Assembly: GCA_910589655.1 (NCBI GenBank)
Contig: CAJUTJ010000055.1
Span: 1-23,397 of the forward strand
From: an uncultured Acetatifactor sp.
GTDB taxonomy: Bacteria > Bacillota > Clostridia > Lachnospirales > Lachnospiraceae
Reading direction: 5' to 3'
DNA: 23,397 nt
Shown here: one piece after another, positions 1 to 7,536 of the stretch
How the letters are laid out: the number at the start of each line of letters is the position of its first letter
Position numbering within the stretch: the stretch's first letter is position 1
Made by a program: the position numbers and the translations under genes
Notes under the pieces: model-generated
The model's database searches: none
What the model saw: the letters and a program-made list of their open reading frames with translations, nothing else
What the model was told of the DNA's origin: nothing

Positions 1-184
1 CTGCATTGCACGGCCTCCTTGCCGCTCTCTGTCACTACCAGCCGCCGAACTGCATTGCACGGCCTCCTTGCCGCTCTCTGTCACAGCCAGCCGCCGAACT
101 GCATTGCACGGCCTCCTTGCCGCTCTCTGTCACAGCCAGCCGCCGAACTGCATTGCACGGCCTCCTTGCCGCTCTCTGTCACAG
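1..184. repeat. 49-bp tandem repeat, 3 full copies plus a partial one, open at the window edge
   Basis: Units start at 1, 50, 99 and 148. The fourth breaks off near 184, inside the end of the radical SAM gene. Units are nearly identical; the first differs by two bases (CACTACC instead of CACAGCC). On the minus strand every unit carries AAGGAGG, a 7-nt spacer and ATGCAG, then TTCGGCGGCTGGCTGTGA. Each copy is therefore a ribosome site plus a 6-7 codon ORF (MQFGGWL or MQFGGW). The unit also resembles the last bases of the upstream gene (GGCGGC...CTGTGACAG), so the array looks like amplification of a gene-gene junction. The array may continue beyond base 1. Confidence 0.93.
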
Positions 185-1531
185 CTGTCCTGCCGCCGCC
201 TGAATCCTGTCTGACCGGGTTACGGGCTGTTCAAAATTTCCCACATCAAATAAGGACATCTGTCGGTAACTCATACCGTCACTGCCAAACCGGATCCGCT
301 CCTGCTCCTCCGTCAGGTTCCGCACAATATAATCCTCTTCCAGCTTCACCGGATACATCATCCTGCCGCTGCAAGTGATAAAGTACAATGCTCTCTTTAG
401 GACAACACCGATCTTTTTCAAATCCGCAAACGTTAAGTTAGTGCTTCTCCGGGCAGCCACAATCCTTTGGGCGCTTTTCACTCCTATACCGGGAACGCGC
501 AGCAGCCGCTCCATGGGCGCCTTGTTAATTTCTACGGGAAACTGATCCAAATGCCTTACCGCCCAGTCTTCCTTAGGATCCAGCATCACATTAAAATACG
601 GGCGCTTCTCATCCAGAAGCTCACAAGCCTTAAACCCGTAAAAACGCAGCAGCCAGTCCGCCTGATACAGCCTGTGTTCCCGGAGCAGCGGCGGACCTCC
701 CGGCAGCGCAGGAAGCTGCTTATCCCCCGTTACGTTAACAAAGGCAGAATAAAACACTCTCTTCAAATCAAACTTCTGATACAGGCTTTCCGCCACATTC
801 AGCACCTGATAATCATTTTCCGGCGTAGCTCCTATAATCATTTGAGTAGCCTGTCCGCCGCCTACAAAAACAGGAGCATTGCGGTATAACACCAGATCAT
901 TTTTATTCTCTGTAATTTTATTTTGAATCTGCCTCATAGGGGTCAATATGTTTTTTCTATGTTTATTTGGCGCCAGTGCGCGAAGCCCTTCCGCAGTGGG
1001 CAGCTCCAAATTGACACTCATTCTGTCCACCAAAAACCCGATACGGTGTATCAACTCCGGATCGGCTCCCGGAATGGCTTTGACATGGACATATCCGTTA
1101 AAACGGTATTTGTTGCGCAGCAGCCATATGGTACGAAAAATCAACTCCATGGTAAAGGTAGGGCTGTTCAGAATACCTGAACTCAAGAAAAGCCCTTCTA
1201 TATAATTTCTTCGATAAAATTCCACTGTCAGCGTACAGATTTCCTCCGGAGTAAAAGTCGCCCGGGGTATATCATTAGAACAGCGGTTCAGGCAATATTT
1301 ACAATCATAAATACACTCATTTGTAAATAATATTTTCAGCAGAGAAATACAGCGTCCGTCACTGCTGAAACTATGGCAGATACCCGCCGCCACACAGTTC
1401 CCCAGTCCCACACCGTTGCCTTTGCGGTCCACGCCGCTGGATGTGCACGCCACGTCATATTTTGCCGAATTCGCCAAAATGCCAAGCTTTTCCATCAATG
1501 GCATATCCTGCCCTGTTGTCAGAAATTCCAA
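179..1531 (-). CDS. Radical SAM protein, putative DNA modification/repair (TIGR03916-like)
   Basis: This 450-residue protein has a radical SAM cluster motif C-x3-C-x2-C at C73, C77 and C80 (NECIYDCKYC), which binds the 4Fe-4S cluster that cleaves S-adenosylmethionine. More cysteines precede it (C29, C46, C52, C61). A helix-hairpin-helix, LLRVPGIGVKSAQRI at about 343-357, suggests DNA binding. The combination matches the family annotated as putative DNA modification/repair radical SAM protein, normally encoded beside a TIGR03915 protein; that partner would lie downstream, outside the window. The longest start is TTG at 1531, with GGTGAGG 8 nt upstream. ATG at 1504 (codon 10) or codon 13 fits the usual family N-terminus equally well. 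The promoter carries two LexA-like boxes, so DNA-damage induction is likely. The true substrate is not known from sequence. Confidence 0.9.
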   Translation of the reverse strand: MEFLTTGQDMPLMEKLGILANSAKYDVACTSSGVDRKGNGVGLGNCVAAGICHSFSSDGRCISLLKILFTNECIYDCKYCLNRCSNDIPRATFTPEEICTLTVEFYRRNYIEGLFLSSGILNSPTFTMELIFRTIWLLRNKYRFNGYVHVKAIPGADPELIHRIGFLVDRMSVNLELPTAEGLRALAPNKHRKNILTPMRQIQNKITENKNDLVLYRNAPVFVGGGQATQMIIGATPENDYQVLNVAESLYQKFDLKRVFYSAFVNVTGDKQLPALPGGPPLLREHRLYQADWLLRFYGFKACELLDEKRPYFNVMLDPKEDWAVRHLDQFPVEINKAPMERLLRVPGIGVKSAQRIVAARRSTNLTFADLKKIGVVLKRALYFITCSGRMMYPVKLEEDYIVRNLTEEQERIRFGSDGMSYRQMSLFDVGNFEQPVTRSDRIQAAAGQL

Positions 1532-1561
1532 AACAGATCCTCACCGCCTTTCCCTTGTTCA

Positions 1562-1597
1562 GAACGTTTGTTCTTTATAAGAATAGCACATACGTTC
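1562..1597. promoter_or_regulatory. Two LexA (SOS) box candidates
   Basis: GAACGTTTGTTC at 1562-1573 is a perfect GAAC-N4-GTTC palindrome of the Gram-positive SOS box type. It would cover the transcription start. A second site, GCACATACGTTC at 1586-1597, has one mismatch and fills most of the spacer between -35 and -10. The two lie 24 bp apart centre to centre. Placement over the promoter of a putative DNA repair gene supports repression by LexA. LexA itself is not in the window. Confidence 0.7.
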
Positions 1598-1608
1598 TGT
1601 TTATGCAA
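1580..1608 (-). promoter_or_regulatory. Promoter of the radical SAM gene
   Basis: On the minus strand, -35 TTGCAT (1603-1608) and -10 TATTCT (1580-1585) are separated by exactly 17 bp. The start of transcription would fall near 1573, about 40 bp upstream of the TTG start. Two LexA-like sites overlap this promoter. Confidence 0.65.
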
Positions 1609-1655
1609 GTATTATTTTCATAACATACCTGTCTTATTCAATAGCATGATATCAG

Positions 1656-1705
1656 GGTCAAAAGTTCAAAAAACCGATGCAAGCTCGCTTGCAAGAGGAT
1701 TTTGT
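1656..1705 (+). repeat. Dispersed palindromic repeat, copy A
   Basis: Contains GGTCAAAAGTTCAAAAAACC followed by GATGCAAGCTCGCTTGCAAG and AGGATTTT. The core GCAAGC-TC-GCTTGC is a perfect hairpin. A related sequence lies inverted at 13588-13644, sharing the CCGATGCA...CTTGCTTG.AAGAG core. Together the two copies suggest a parent palindrome bounded by GGTCAAAA and TTTTGACC. Function unknown; no coding potential is evident. Confidence 0.55.
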
Positions 1706-1842
1706 AACCGGAGGGTGTGAGCTGGATGCACCAAAAAAGGAACCGGAAAGGGTTCAAGATCATATGGATGGAAAAGAACCCCATCAGAAAAGGGGAAGAA
1801 TGTAAAGAGGATTATAGATATTATATTAGCAGCCCGTTTCGC

Positions 1843-1904
1843 GCCAATGCGTTGTTAAAATTTCTAGACAATGCCACCGCATTGCCGTCGAAATTTTGCA
1901 TGGC
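1843..1904. repeat. Imperfect long hairpin next to MITE copy 1
   Basis: Nested complementary blocks: GCCAATGC (1843-1850) with GCATGGC (1898-1904), AAAATTTC (1857-1864) with GAAATTTT (1890-1897), and CAATGC (1869-1874) with GCATTG (1879-1884). It ends one base before the MITE-like element at 1906. It may be a separate REP-like element or a preferred insertion site. Confidence 0.5.
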
Positions 1905-1905
1905 A

Positions 1906-2071
1906 CTAGAGCGTGTTTGAAAATTGCTTTCTGGCAGATGTGCGTCATAATCTGTGGGAGATTTGTGCTAAATGAGGGGCGCATAGCGGGCTATGTAACC
2001 TGAATTTGGCGCAAATATCACGCAAAGCGGGGCGTGCAGATGTCAGGAATGTATTTTCAAACACGCTCTAG
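1906..2071. mobile_element. MITE-like palindromic element, copy 1 (166 bp)
   Basis: Begins with CTAGAGCGTGTTTGAAAA and ends with its exact reverse complement TTTTCAAACACGCTCTAG, so the terminal inverted repeats are 18 bp and perfect. No transposase is encoded. A second element of exactly the same length sits at 7537-7702 and shares internal blocks, including GATGTGCGTCATA, TGTGGGA and AAGCGGGGCGTGCAGA. The flanking TA or CTAG could be a target duplication or part of the repeat; both copies show CTAG at each end. It was probably mobilised in trans by a transposase outside the window. Confidence 0.82.
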
Positions 2072-2165
2072 AATAGGCTGTTTTTGCGTGATAGATCCGG
2101 TGCAGACATGGGAGCAATTGTTGTTTTTGCGATTTCCGTGCATATAATGTTTTACATTGGTGCGA

Positions 2166-2194
2166 TTGATTTTGCAAAACGGCAATGGTATACT
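2166..2194 (+). promoter_or_regulatory. Promoter of the 81-residue gene
   Basis: TTGATT (2166-2171) and TATACT (2189-2194) with a 17-bp spacer. The gene start is about 50 bp downstream, leaving a short leader with GGGAGG. Confidence 0.65.
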
Positions 2195-2247
2195 GAAGAA
2201 AATGGCGCAGCCGCTTAATGTAATAACAATTCTGTGGGAGGAATGCT

Positions 2248-2493
2248 ATGGATTCTGTAAATATGCTGGTGTCGGGAATTATCAATAAGGAAGGCAGACG
2301 GTATGCCAGAGTGTCTTTTGTCAGGGGAAATGACATTGCGGAGGGAATAGTGCCTGACGGCATCGTTGACCATGCGGAGGGCTTCTCCGATGACGAGATC
2401 TTTAAGCTGGAGCGTTATATGAGGGAGAACCGCGGTGAGATCATGGAGCAGGCGCGGCAGGTCAATCCTCTTAAGAATTGGCTTGGTCTGTAG
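2248..2493 (+). CDS. Small hypothetical protein, 81 residues
   Basis: I do not recognise this family. ATG at 2248 follows GGGAGG at good distance, and a near-consensus sigma-A promoter lies upstream, so it is very likely expressed. The protein is soluble and charged, with no membrane segment, signal peptide or cysteine. The first half (VSGIINKEGRRYARVSF) looks like beta strands. The second half (SDDEIFKLERYMRENRGEI) looks like a helix rich in Glu and Arg. It ends with NPLKNWLGL. A perfect 12-bp hairpin follows 19 bp after the stop. It is a single-gene transcription unit facing the ribbon-helix-helix gene on the other strand, with no context that suggests a function. Confidence 0.8.
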   Translation: MDSVNMLVSGIINKEGRRYARVSFVRGNDIAEGIVPDGIVDHAEGFSDDEIFKLERYMRENRGEIMEQARQVNPLKNWLGL

Positions 2494-2511
2494 GGATACA
2501 AAGGATACGGT

Positions 2512-2542
2512 GAATGCCCCTTGCATTGCGCAAGGGGCATTC
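2512..2542. terminator. Perfect 12-bp hairpin between convergent genes
   Basis: GAATGCCCCTTG (2512-2523) pairs with CAAGGGGCATTC (2531-2542) around a 7-nt loop. It lies between the stop of the + gene at 2493 and the stop of the - gene at 2560, so it could serve both. The T-rich run on the plus strand starts only about 13 bp later, so this is a non-canonical intrinsic terminator. Confidence 0.6.
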
Positions 2543-2559
2543 GTATGCAAAGTCTAATT

Positions 2560-2733
2560 TTAATCATTTTTCTTTGCTAAATGATTTAAGGCAAAAGCAA
2601 TACATTGATTAATAAATTCATTGCGGCTGATACCCGCGTGCTCTGCAGAAGAGTCTACCGTTTTTAACAGCTCAGAATCAATTCGGATAGAGATAACCTC
2701 TTTTTCGTGTTTGTAGGGGACGAATTCTTTCAT
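2560..2733 (-). CDS. Ribbon-helix-helix (CopG/Arc-type) DNA-binding protein, 57 residues
   Basis: The segment KEVISIRIDSELLKTVDSSAE then GISRNEFINQCIAFALNHL has the layout of a ribbon-helix-helix repressor: a beta strand (VISIRID), then two helices joined by the turn GISRNEF. Such proteins bind DNA as dimers through the paired beta strand and often repress their own promoter or act as antitoxins. I place the start at ATG 2733, because AAAGGAGG lies 8 nt upstream; the open frame continues to 2820 without a comparable site. No toxin-like partner overlaps it. It is transcribed alone, divergently from the acyltransferase gene 370 bp away. Confidence 0.8.
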   Translation of the reverse strand: MKEFVPYKHEKEVISIRIDSELLKTVDSSAEHAGISRNEFINQCIAFALNHLAKKND

Positions 2734-2764
2734 AGGCACGGCCTCCTTTGCGGTTGGTACGTTC

Positions 2765-2793
2765 ATAATATAATTATAAGTGTTTGAATGCAA
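2765..2793 (-). promoter_or_regulatory. Promoter of the ribbon-helix-helix gene
   Basis: On the minus strand TTGCAT (2788-2793), a 17-bp spacer and TATTAT (2765-2770). The flanking DNA holds three TTGAAT/ATTCAA hexamers around 2783-2820, possible binding sites for the protein itself. Confidence 0.55.
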
Positions 2794-2820
2794 GAAGAAA
2801 ATATTCAATAAAGTATTCAA

Positions 2821-3102
2821 AATGTGAGATTCTGTAGATTCTGTACTGAAAATCTGTTATACTGTCATTGATTGTTTATACTGTGGCGGCAATAGAAATA
2901 AAAATACAGGAAAAGTAAGAGAAATTATAGAAAATATCAGAAGAGTAAGATAAATTGCAGAAAAATGCAGAAGAGCAAGACAAACCGTAATAGTTGCATG
3001 AAGAATAAGAAATATAGAGAGTATTGTTAAGAAAGAAAATGAATTAATCAGATAATTATTTTATAACAGTTTTCCGAAAAGGGAGATAACATAAGGAATA
3101 AT
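2821..3102. other. Purine-rich intergenic region with short direct repeats
   Basis: Between divergent genes. It contains degenerate direct repeats of the type AGAAGAGYAAGAYAAA around 2939-2985 and two TATACT hexamers near 2858 and 2878. No convincing -35 partner or ORF is visible. It presumably holds the acyltransferase promoter. Confidence 0.35.
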
Positions 3103-4248
3103 ATGAAAAGCAAAACAATGACAGGAAAAACCTTAAAATCAGGCCGTATGGCAAATTTAGAACTGCTGCGCTGTGTCGCCATGATGATGGTGGTAGTGCT
3201 GCACTTTTTAGGAAAAGGCTATCTGCTTCCGGGGCTGGGCGCGCCGTATATGGATACAACGGGCTGGGTAGCGTGGCTGTTGGAAGGCTTCTGCATCGTG
3301 GCGGTCAATGTCTATATGCTTATCAGCGGTTATTTTCTCAGCGCTTCCTCCTTTAAAGTAAGCCGTCTGCTGGGGCTGTGGCTCCAGCTCTGGTTCTATT
3401 CCGTGTGCTTCGGCTTGGCGGGAGCAGTCATGGGGCTTCCGGCGGAAACGGCGCTTGACACCCATTATTATTTGACATTGCTGTTCCCTGTATCTATGGG
3501 ACATTACTGGTTTATTACCGCATACATTTTTTTATATCTTCTGCTTCCCTTTGTGGGCAGAGCGGTCAAACAGATGAGCAGGCAGCAGCTTCAGGCAGCC
3601 ATCGGATTGTTGTTTCTGGTATTCTGTCTGCCGAAAAGCGTTTTGCCGGTGCGGCTGGAGATGGACAAGCTGGGGTACGACTGTCTATGGTATCTATGCG
3701 TGTTTTTAGCGGCGGCGTATATCCGGCGGTTCGGCGTGCCTTTTTTGGAAAAAGAGGGGAGGAGCCTTGTACTCTACATTGTGTGCTGCCTTTTGATTTT
3801 TTCGGGTACTATGGGGCTGAGAGCGGTCTATATACGGACCGGAAGCTTGGGACTGATGTTGAATTGGCTTTATGAGTACAATCATATTCTGCCCTTTCTG
3901 GCGGCGGTGGGGCTGTTTGCGGCTTTCCTGAAGCTGAAAGTGGAGGGTGGTTTCGGGCGGTTTGTGACAAAGATTGCACCTTACACTTTAGGGGTGTATC
4001 TGCTCCATGAAAATCTGGGGTTCCGCTATCGGTGGCAGAACTGGCTGGGTGCGGCGCGGATTTCCACCGTACCGGAACTGCTGCTGGGGATTGTGGCGGC
4101 GGCAGTCTGCGTGTTTGCCTGCGGTATACTGGTGGATATGCTGAGAAACGCTTTGATGAAGGGGCTGGACAGGCTTCTGTGCGGGCTGGGGTTCTACAGG
4201 AAATTAAAAGAAAAAATTGCGAAGGCGGATGAGTTGTTCCGTGTGTGA
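3103..4248 (+). CDS. Acyltransferase-3 family membrane protein, 381 residues
   Basis: The N-terminal block NLELLRCVAMMMVVVLHF (18-35), with His34 at the end of the first membrane helix, is the hallmark of the acyltransferase-3 family (OafA/NolL/WecH type). These enzymes move acyl groups such as acetate or succinate onto sugars of surface polysaccharides or lipids. The block HYWFITAYIFLYLLLPF and about ten hydrophobic segments fit the family, and 381 residues is a normal length for the membrane domain alone. No extra SGNH domain is present. ATG 3103 has AAGGAA upstream; Met6 and Met16 are alternatives. The GT-C-like gene follows 43 bp later on the same strand, which suggests a shared job in surface glycan assembly. 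The acceptor cannot be predicted. Confidence 0.9.
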   Translation: MKSKTMTGKTLKSGRMANLELLRCVAMMMVVVLHFLGKGYLLPGLGAPYMDTTGWVAWLLEGFCIVAVNVYMLISGYFLSASSFKVSRLLGLWLQLWFYSVCFGLAGAVMGLPAETALDTHYYLTLLFPVSMGHYWFITAYIFLYLLLPFVGRAVKQMSRQQLQAAIGLLFLVFCLPKSVLPVRLEMDKLGYDCLWYLCVFLAAAYIRRFGVPFLEKEGRSLVLYIVCCLLIFSGTMGLRAVYIRTGSLGLMLNWLYEYNHILPFLAAVGLFAAFLKLKVEGGFGRFVTKIAPYTLGVYLLHENLGFRYRWQNWLGAARISTVPELLLGIVAAAVCVFACGILVDMLRNALMKGLDRLLCGLGFYRKLKEKIAKADELFRV

Positions 4249-4291
4249 ATGGTTTGTAAATGTTTTTGAGTTCGATAGAAAGGTTTAACCT

Positions 4292-6343
4292 ATGGAGAGA
4301 AAGAGAAGACAGGGGAATATACTGGAAAATTTATGTATAGTGATTCTGGTGTTCTATCCCCTCCGCCATATTAACTGGGGGTTGGATTTATGGGACACCG
4401 GATATAATTATGCTAATTTCCAATATATGGGTACGGAGCATATGGATTCCATGTGGCTTTTTTCCACATATCTTTCCAATGTGACGGGAAATTTCCTGAT
4501 GAGGCTTCCCAGTGCGGGAAATTTGGCGGGAATGAATTTTTACACAGGTCTGACGGTAAGCCTGCTGGCGCTTATCGGATATTTCTTTTGCACCCGCAGG
4601 CTTAAGACGCCTGAATGGGTCGCTTTTATAGGGGAACTTATGGCAATCAGCCTTTGCTGGTGTCCTACGGCGCTTTTGTACAATTACCTGACCTATGTAT
4701 TCTTTCTCGGCTGTGTGGTTCTATTGTACCGGGGACTTACGGAGGGGAGAACCATTTTGCTGGTGCTGGCGGGAGCCTGCTTGGGAGCAAATGTGCTGGT
4801 GCGTTTTTCCAATCTGCCCGAGGCGGCGCTGATTCTATCGGTGTGGGCTTACGATATTGCGGTATGGCGCGGAGAGAGGAAAGAAAGACCGGCAGGACAG
4901 GAAGAAGGACTGTGGCGCAGGCTGGGGCAGCATACGTTTTGGTGCCTTGCAGGCTATGGTTCCTCATTGCTGGTATTGCTGGGGTATATCCATGTAAAAT
5001 ATGGTTTCGGGAATTATGTGGCAGGCATCCTCAGATTGTTTGCCATGACGGATACCGCTACGGATTATAAGGCGGATTCCATGCTTTGGGGAATGATAAA
5101 TGAGTATGTGCAAAATTTATATTGGGTGATACGCATAGGCGTAATTTTAGCGGCGGGAGTTATCTTTTTTGCCCTTGCCGGGATTTTGCTGCAAAAATAC
5201 GGCAAAATGAAAGAGGTGCTTTGGTGGTGGCTGGGAAGGCTTCTCTTGGCGTCGGCCGGCGCGGTAACGTTGGTATGGCTGTACAATAAGGGGATCAGCA
5301 CCTTGGGGATGACGGCGGATCCTCTTGCCCGTTTTGATTTCCTGTCTCATCCGGGGATTCTGTTTCTCGCGGCGCTGGGGGCAGGCATGGTACTGTGGGC
5401 TCTTGCGGGCCGGCTGCTGCAGAAGCGCTTGGGAAGGGAAAAATCGTTTCGCTGGGAATGTAGATTTTTATGGGCGGCGGTGAGCGCAGCCATGCTGGTA
5501 TGGCTGTATGCGAAGGGATTCTGTGTGACGGAATTTTTGAGAGACGGCCCCATCAGTTACGGCCCCATTCTCCGCCCCGGCATTCTCTTTTTAATGCTGA
5601 CCATATTAATCGGTCTGATACGTTTTGCGGATAAAAACAGCCCCCCTCAGGAAAAGCTGGTCAGCGCTATGGTGATTTTGGTGGTACTGCTGACTTCTCT
5701 GGGAAGCAATAATAAACTTTATCCCAGCATGAATAATCTCTTCTTGGCGGCGCCTTATACATTGTGGCAGAGCCGGCGATTTTTCAGGAATGTAAAGGGA
5801 CTCCGGATAAAAAGACTTATGATCAGCGCTTTTCCGGTCAAAGGACTTCTGGCGGCTTTTCTGCTTATGTGCCTGTTCCAGTTCGGCGGATTCGGGGCAA
5901 AGTTCGTCTTTGCGGAGGCCACCGGAGTGTACAATCTTACGGCAGCCGTGGAAAACAACGGAGTGCTTAAAAACATTAAGATGAGTCCCGAAAAGGCGCG
6001 GTGGCTGACGGAACTCAGCGATTATGTGGGGCAGCGCGGGCTTCAGGGGCGGGAAGTGATTCTGTACGGAAATATCCCCTCCCTTTCATATTACCTGCAG
6101 ATGCCCCCTGCATTTAATTCCTGGAGCGATCTTCGTTCCTACAGTTATGATACCATGCTGGGAGACTTGGAGGAAACAGAGACACAGATGGTTCAGGGCG
6201 GCGGGGAAAGACCTGTTGTATTGGTGGACTATCTTCGGGAAGGGCTGGAGGAGGACGAAAAGTGGAAACTGATTTGGGATTTTATGGAGCGGAACGGATA
6301 TGAACTGACATGGAGCAATGATCGTTTTGCATTTTATGAATAG
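4292..6343 (+). CDS. Large multi-pass membrane protein, GT-C-glycosyltransferase-like, 683 residues
   Basis: About a dozen hydrophobic segments fill the first 550 residues, followed by a soluble C-terminal domain of about 130 residues (from VEATG-like region to the end FYE). The first extracytoplasmic loop contains GLDLWDTGYNY (30-40). An acidic Asp here (D32 or D35) followed by Gly-Tyr is the position where GT-C enzymes (ArnT and mannosyltransferase type) place their catalytic aspartate. That supports use of a polyprenyl-phosphate sugar donor outside the membrane, but this is inference from topology and motif. The start ATG 4292 has GAAAGG 8 nt upstream. It is co-directional with the acyltransferase gene and probably co-transcribed. 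It could instead be an unrelated polytopic protein. Confidence 0.75.
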   Translation: MERKRRQGNILENLCIVILVFYPLRHINWGLDLWDTGYNYANFQYMGTEHMDSMWLFSTYLSNVTGNFLMRLPSAGNLAGMNFYTGLTVSLLALIGYFFCTRRLKTPEWVAFIGELMAISLCWCPTALLYNYLTYVFFLGCVVLLYRGLTEGRTILLVLAGACLGANVLVRFSNLPEAALILSVWAYDIAVWRGERKERPAGQEEGLWRRLGQHTFWCLAGYGSSLLVLLGYIHVKYGFGNYVAGILRLFAMTDTATDYKADSMLWGMINEYVQNLYWVIRIGVILAAGVIFFALAGILLQKYGKMKEVLWWWLGRLLLASAGAVTLVWLYNKGISTLGMTADPLARFDFLSHPGILFLAALGAGMVLWALAGRLLQKRLGREKSFRWECRFLWAAVSAAMLVWLYAKGFCVTEFLRDGPISYGPILRPGILFLMLTILIGLIRFADKNSPPQEKLVSAMVILVVLLTSLGSNNKLYPSMNNLFLAAPYTLWQSRRFFRNVKGLRIKRLMISAFPVKGLLAAFLLMCLFQFGGFGAKFVFAEATGVYNLTAAVENNGVLKNIKMSPEKARWLTELSDYVGQRGLQGREVILYGNIPSLSYYLQMPPAFNSWSDLRSYSYDTMLGDLEETETQMVQGGGERPVVLVDYLREGLEEDEKWKLIWDFMERNGYELTWSNDRFAFYE

Positions 6344-6359
6344 GGAAATTCTAAAATGC

Positions 6360-6395
6360 AAAGGGCTTGCAGCTTATAAAAGCTGCAGGCCCTTT
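6360..6395. terminator. Bidirectional hairpin overlapping the asnA stop codon
   Basis: AAAGGGC and TGCAGCTT (6360-6375) pair with AAGCTGCA and GCCCTTT (6380-6395), with one T/G bulge pair. The asnA stop (6374-6376) lies inside the stem, so the last codons of asnA form one arm. On the minus strand a weak T run (CATTTTAG) follows. It probably terminates asnA and may also stop the glycosyltransferase transcript from the other side. Confidence 0.6.
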
Positions 6396-7384
6396 GTGTC
6401 GGCTTCCTCCATGACCTCTTTGGGCCACAGGGAACATTGTACTTCACCGATATGCGCTTTGCGCAGGAAAAACATACAGATACGGGACTGTCCGATACCG
6501 CCGCCGATGGTATAGGGAACTTCTTCGTTCATCACGGCTTGGTGGAAGGGCAGCTCGGTACGTTCCATGCAGTCTGCTTTTTCCAGCTGTGACAGCAGCG
6601 AGCTCTTATCCACACGGATTCCCATGCTGGAAAGTTCCAAGGCAATATCCAGAACGGGATAATACACAATAATATCACCGTTCAAGGTCCAATCGTCATA
6701 ATCCGGCGCCCGGCCGTCGTGAGGCTCGCCGTTGTCCAGCTTATCCCCGATCTGCATAATACAGACTGCACCCTTCGCCTTGGCTATGTAATATTCCCGT
6801 TCCTTGGGTGTGTAATCGGGGAACATTTCGGCAAGCTCCGCAGTGGTGATAAAGAAAATGTCATGGGGCAGTATTTCTTCAATGTAGTCGAAATGAATGG
6901 CCATGTACTTTTCCGTCTTGCGCAGTACCTTATAGATGGTGCGCACGGTTTCTTTCAAAGTTTCCAGATTGCGGTCGTTTTTCTCAATGATTTTCTCCCA
7001 GTCCCATTGATCCACATAGATGGAATGGATATGATCCACTTCTTCGTCTCTGCGGATTGCGCTCATATCCGTATACAAGCCCTCGCCTGAGATAAAGCCG
7101 TATTTTTTGAGAGCGTAACGCTTCCACTTTGCAAGGGAATGAACGATTTCGCCCTCTCTGCCGTCCTGATATTTAATGTCAAAGGAGACGGGACGCTCCA
7201 CACCGTTGAGATTGTCGTTCAGGCCGGATGCAGGATCCACAAACAAGGGAGCGGAAACTCTCAAAAGGTTTAAACGTTCCGCCAACAAGGTTTGAAAGAA
7301 ATCCTTTACCATTTTGATGGCAACCTGTGTGTCATGGAGATTTAATTCGGATTTGTAATTCTTAGGTAATTTCAAATTTGACAT
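6374..7384 (-). CDS. asnA: Aspartate-ammonia ligase (asparagine synthetase A)
   Basis: AsnA makes asparagine from aspartate, ammonia and ATP in the cytoplasm. The fold is that of class II aminoacyl-tRNA synthetases. Recognisable blocks are SAPLFVDPASGLNDNLNGVERPVSF near the N-terminus, IRRDEEVDHIHSIYVDQWDWEK in the middle, and GGGIGQSRICMFFL near the C-terminus (motif 3 with the conserved Arg). I start at ATG 7384 (MSNLKLPKNYK): AAGGAAG sits 8 nt upstream, giving 336 residues, close to the roughly 330 of the E. coli enzyme. An in-frame ATG at 7420 would add 12 residues without a ribosome site. It is a single-gene unit. The promoter may be TTGCAA-17-TTAAAT around 7430-7458; no T-box leader is visible. 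Confidence 0.95.
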   Translation of the reverse strand: MSNLKLPKNYKSELNLHDTQVAIKMVKDFFQTLLAERLNLLRVSAPLFVDPASGLNDNLNGVERPVSFDIKYQDGREGEIVHSLAKWKRYALKKYGFISGEGLYTDMSAIRRDEEVDHIHSIYVDQWDWEKIIEKNDRNLETLKETVRTIYKVLRKTEKYMAIHFDYIEEILPHDIFFITTAELAEMFPDYTPKEREYYIAKAKGAVCIMQIGDKLDNGEPHDGRAPDYDDWTLNGDIIVYYPVLDIALELSSMGIRVDKSSLLSQLEKADCMERTELPFHQAVMNEEVPYTIGGGIGQSRICMFFLRKAHIGEVQCSLWPKEVMEEADTKGLQLL

Positions 7385-7536
7385 GTTCTTGACTTCCTTA
7401 TTGTTATAAATCATTTCCATATATCATTTAACCGCTTTTTTGCATATTTTGCAATACCTTTTTGCAAGTTCGGCCGATAAAAACAGCGGCGCGAAACACT
7501 TCGCATACCTCTTCCCGCCAAGTCCCCATTGTGCTT

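Noticed and set aside
1..184. CRISPR array
   Set aside because: The 49-bp units are directly contiguous with no variable spacers, so this is a simple tandem repeat.
6..378. Forward reading frames across the tandem repeat (repetitive peptides such as HGLLAALCH)
   Set aside because: They arise because the 49-bp repeat is open in several frames; they have no ribosome site and run antisense into the radical SAM gene.
1717..1920. 67-codon plus-strand frame after GGAGGG
   Set aside because: It passes through a long hairpin and ends inside the MITE-like element. The composition looks random, so it is not supported as a gene despite a fair ribosome-like site.
7385..7536. T-box or other riboswitch upstream of asnA
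   Set aside because: The leader is short and AT-rich, without a T-box sequence or terminator/antiterminator pair.
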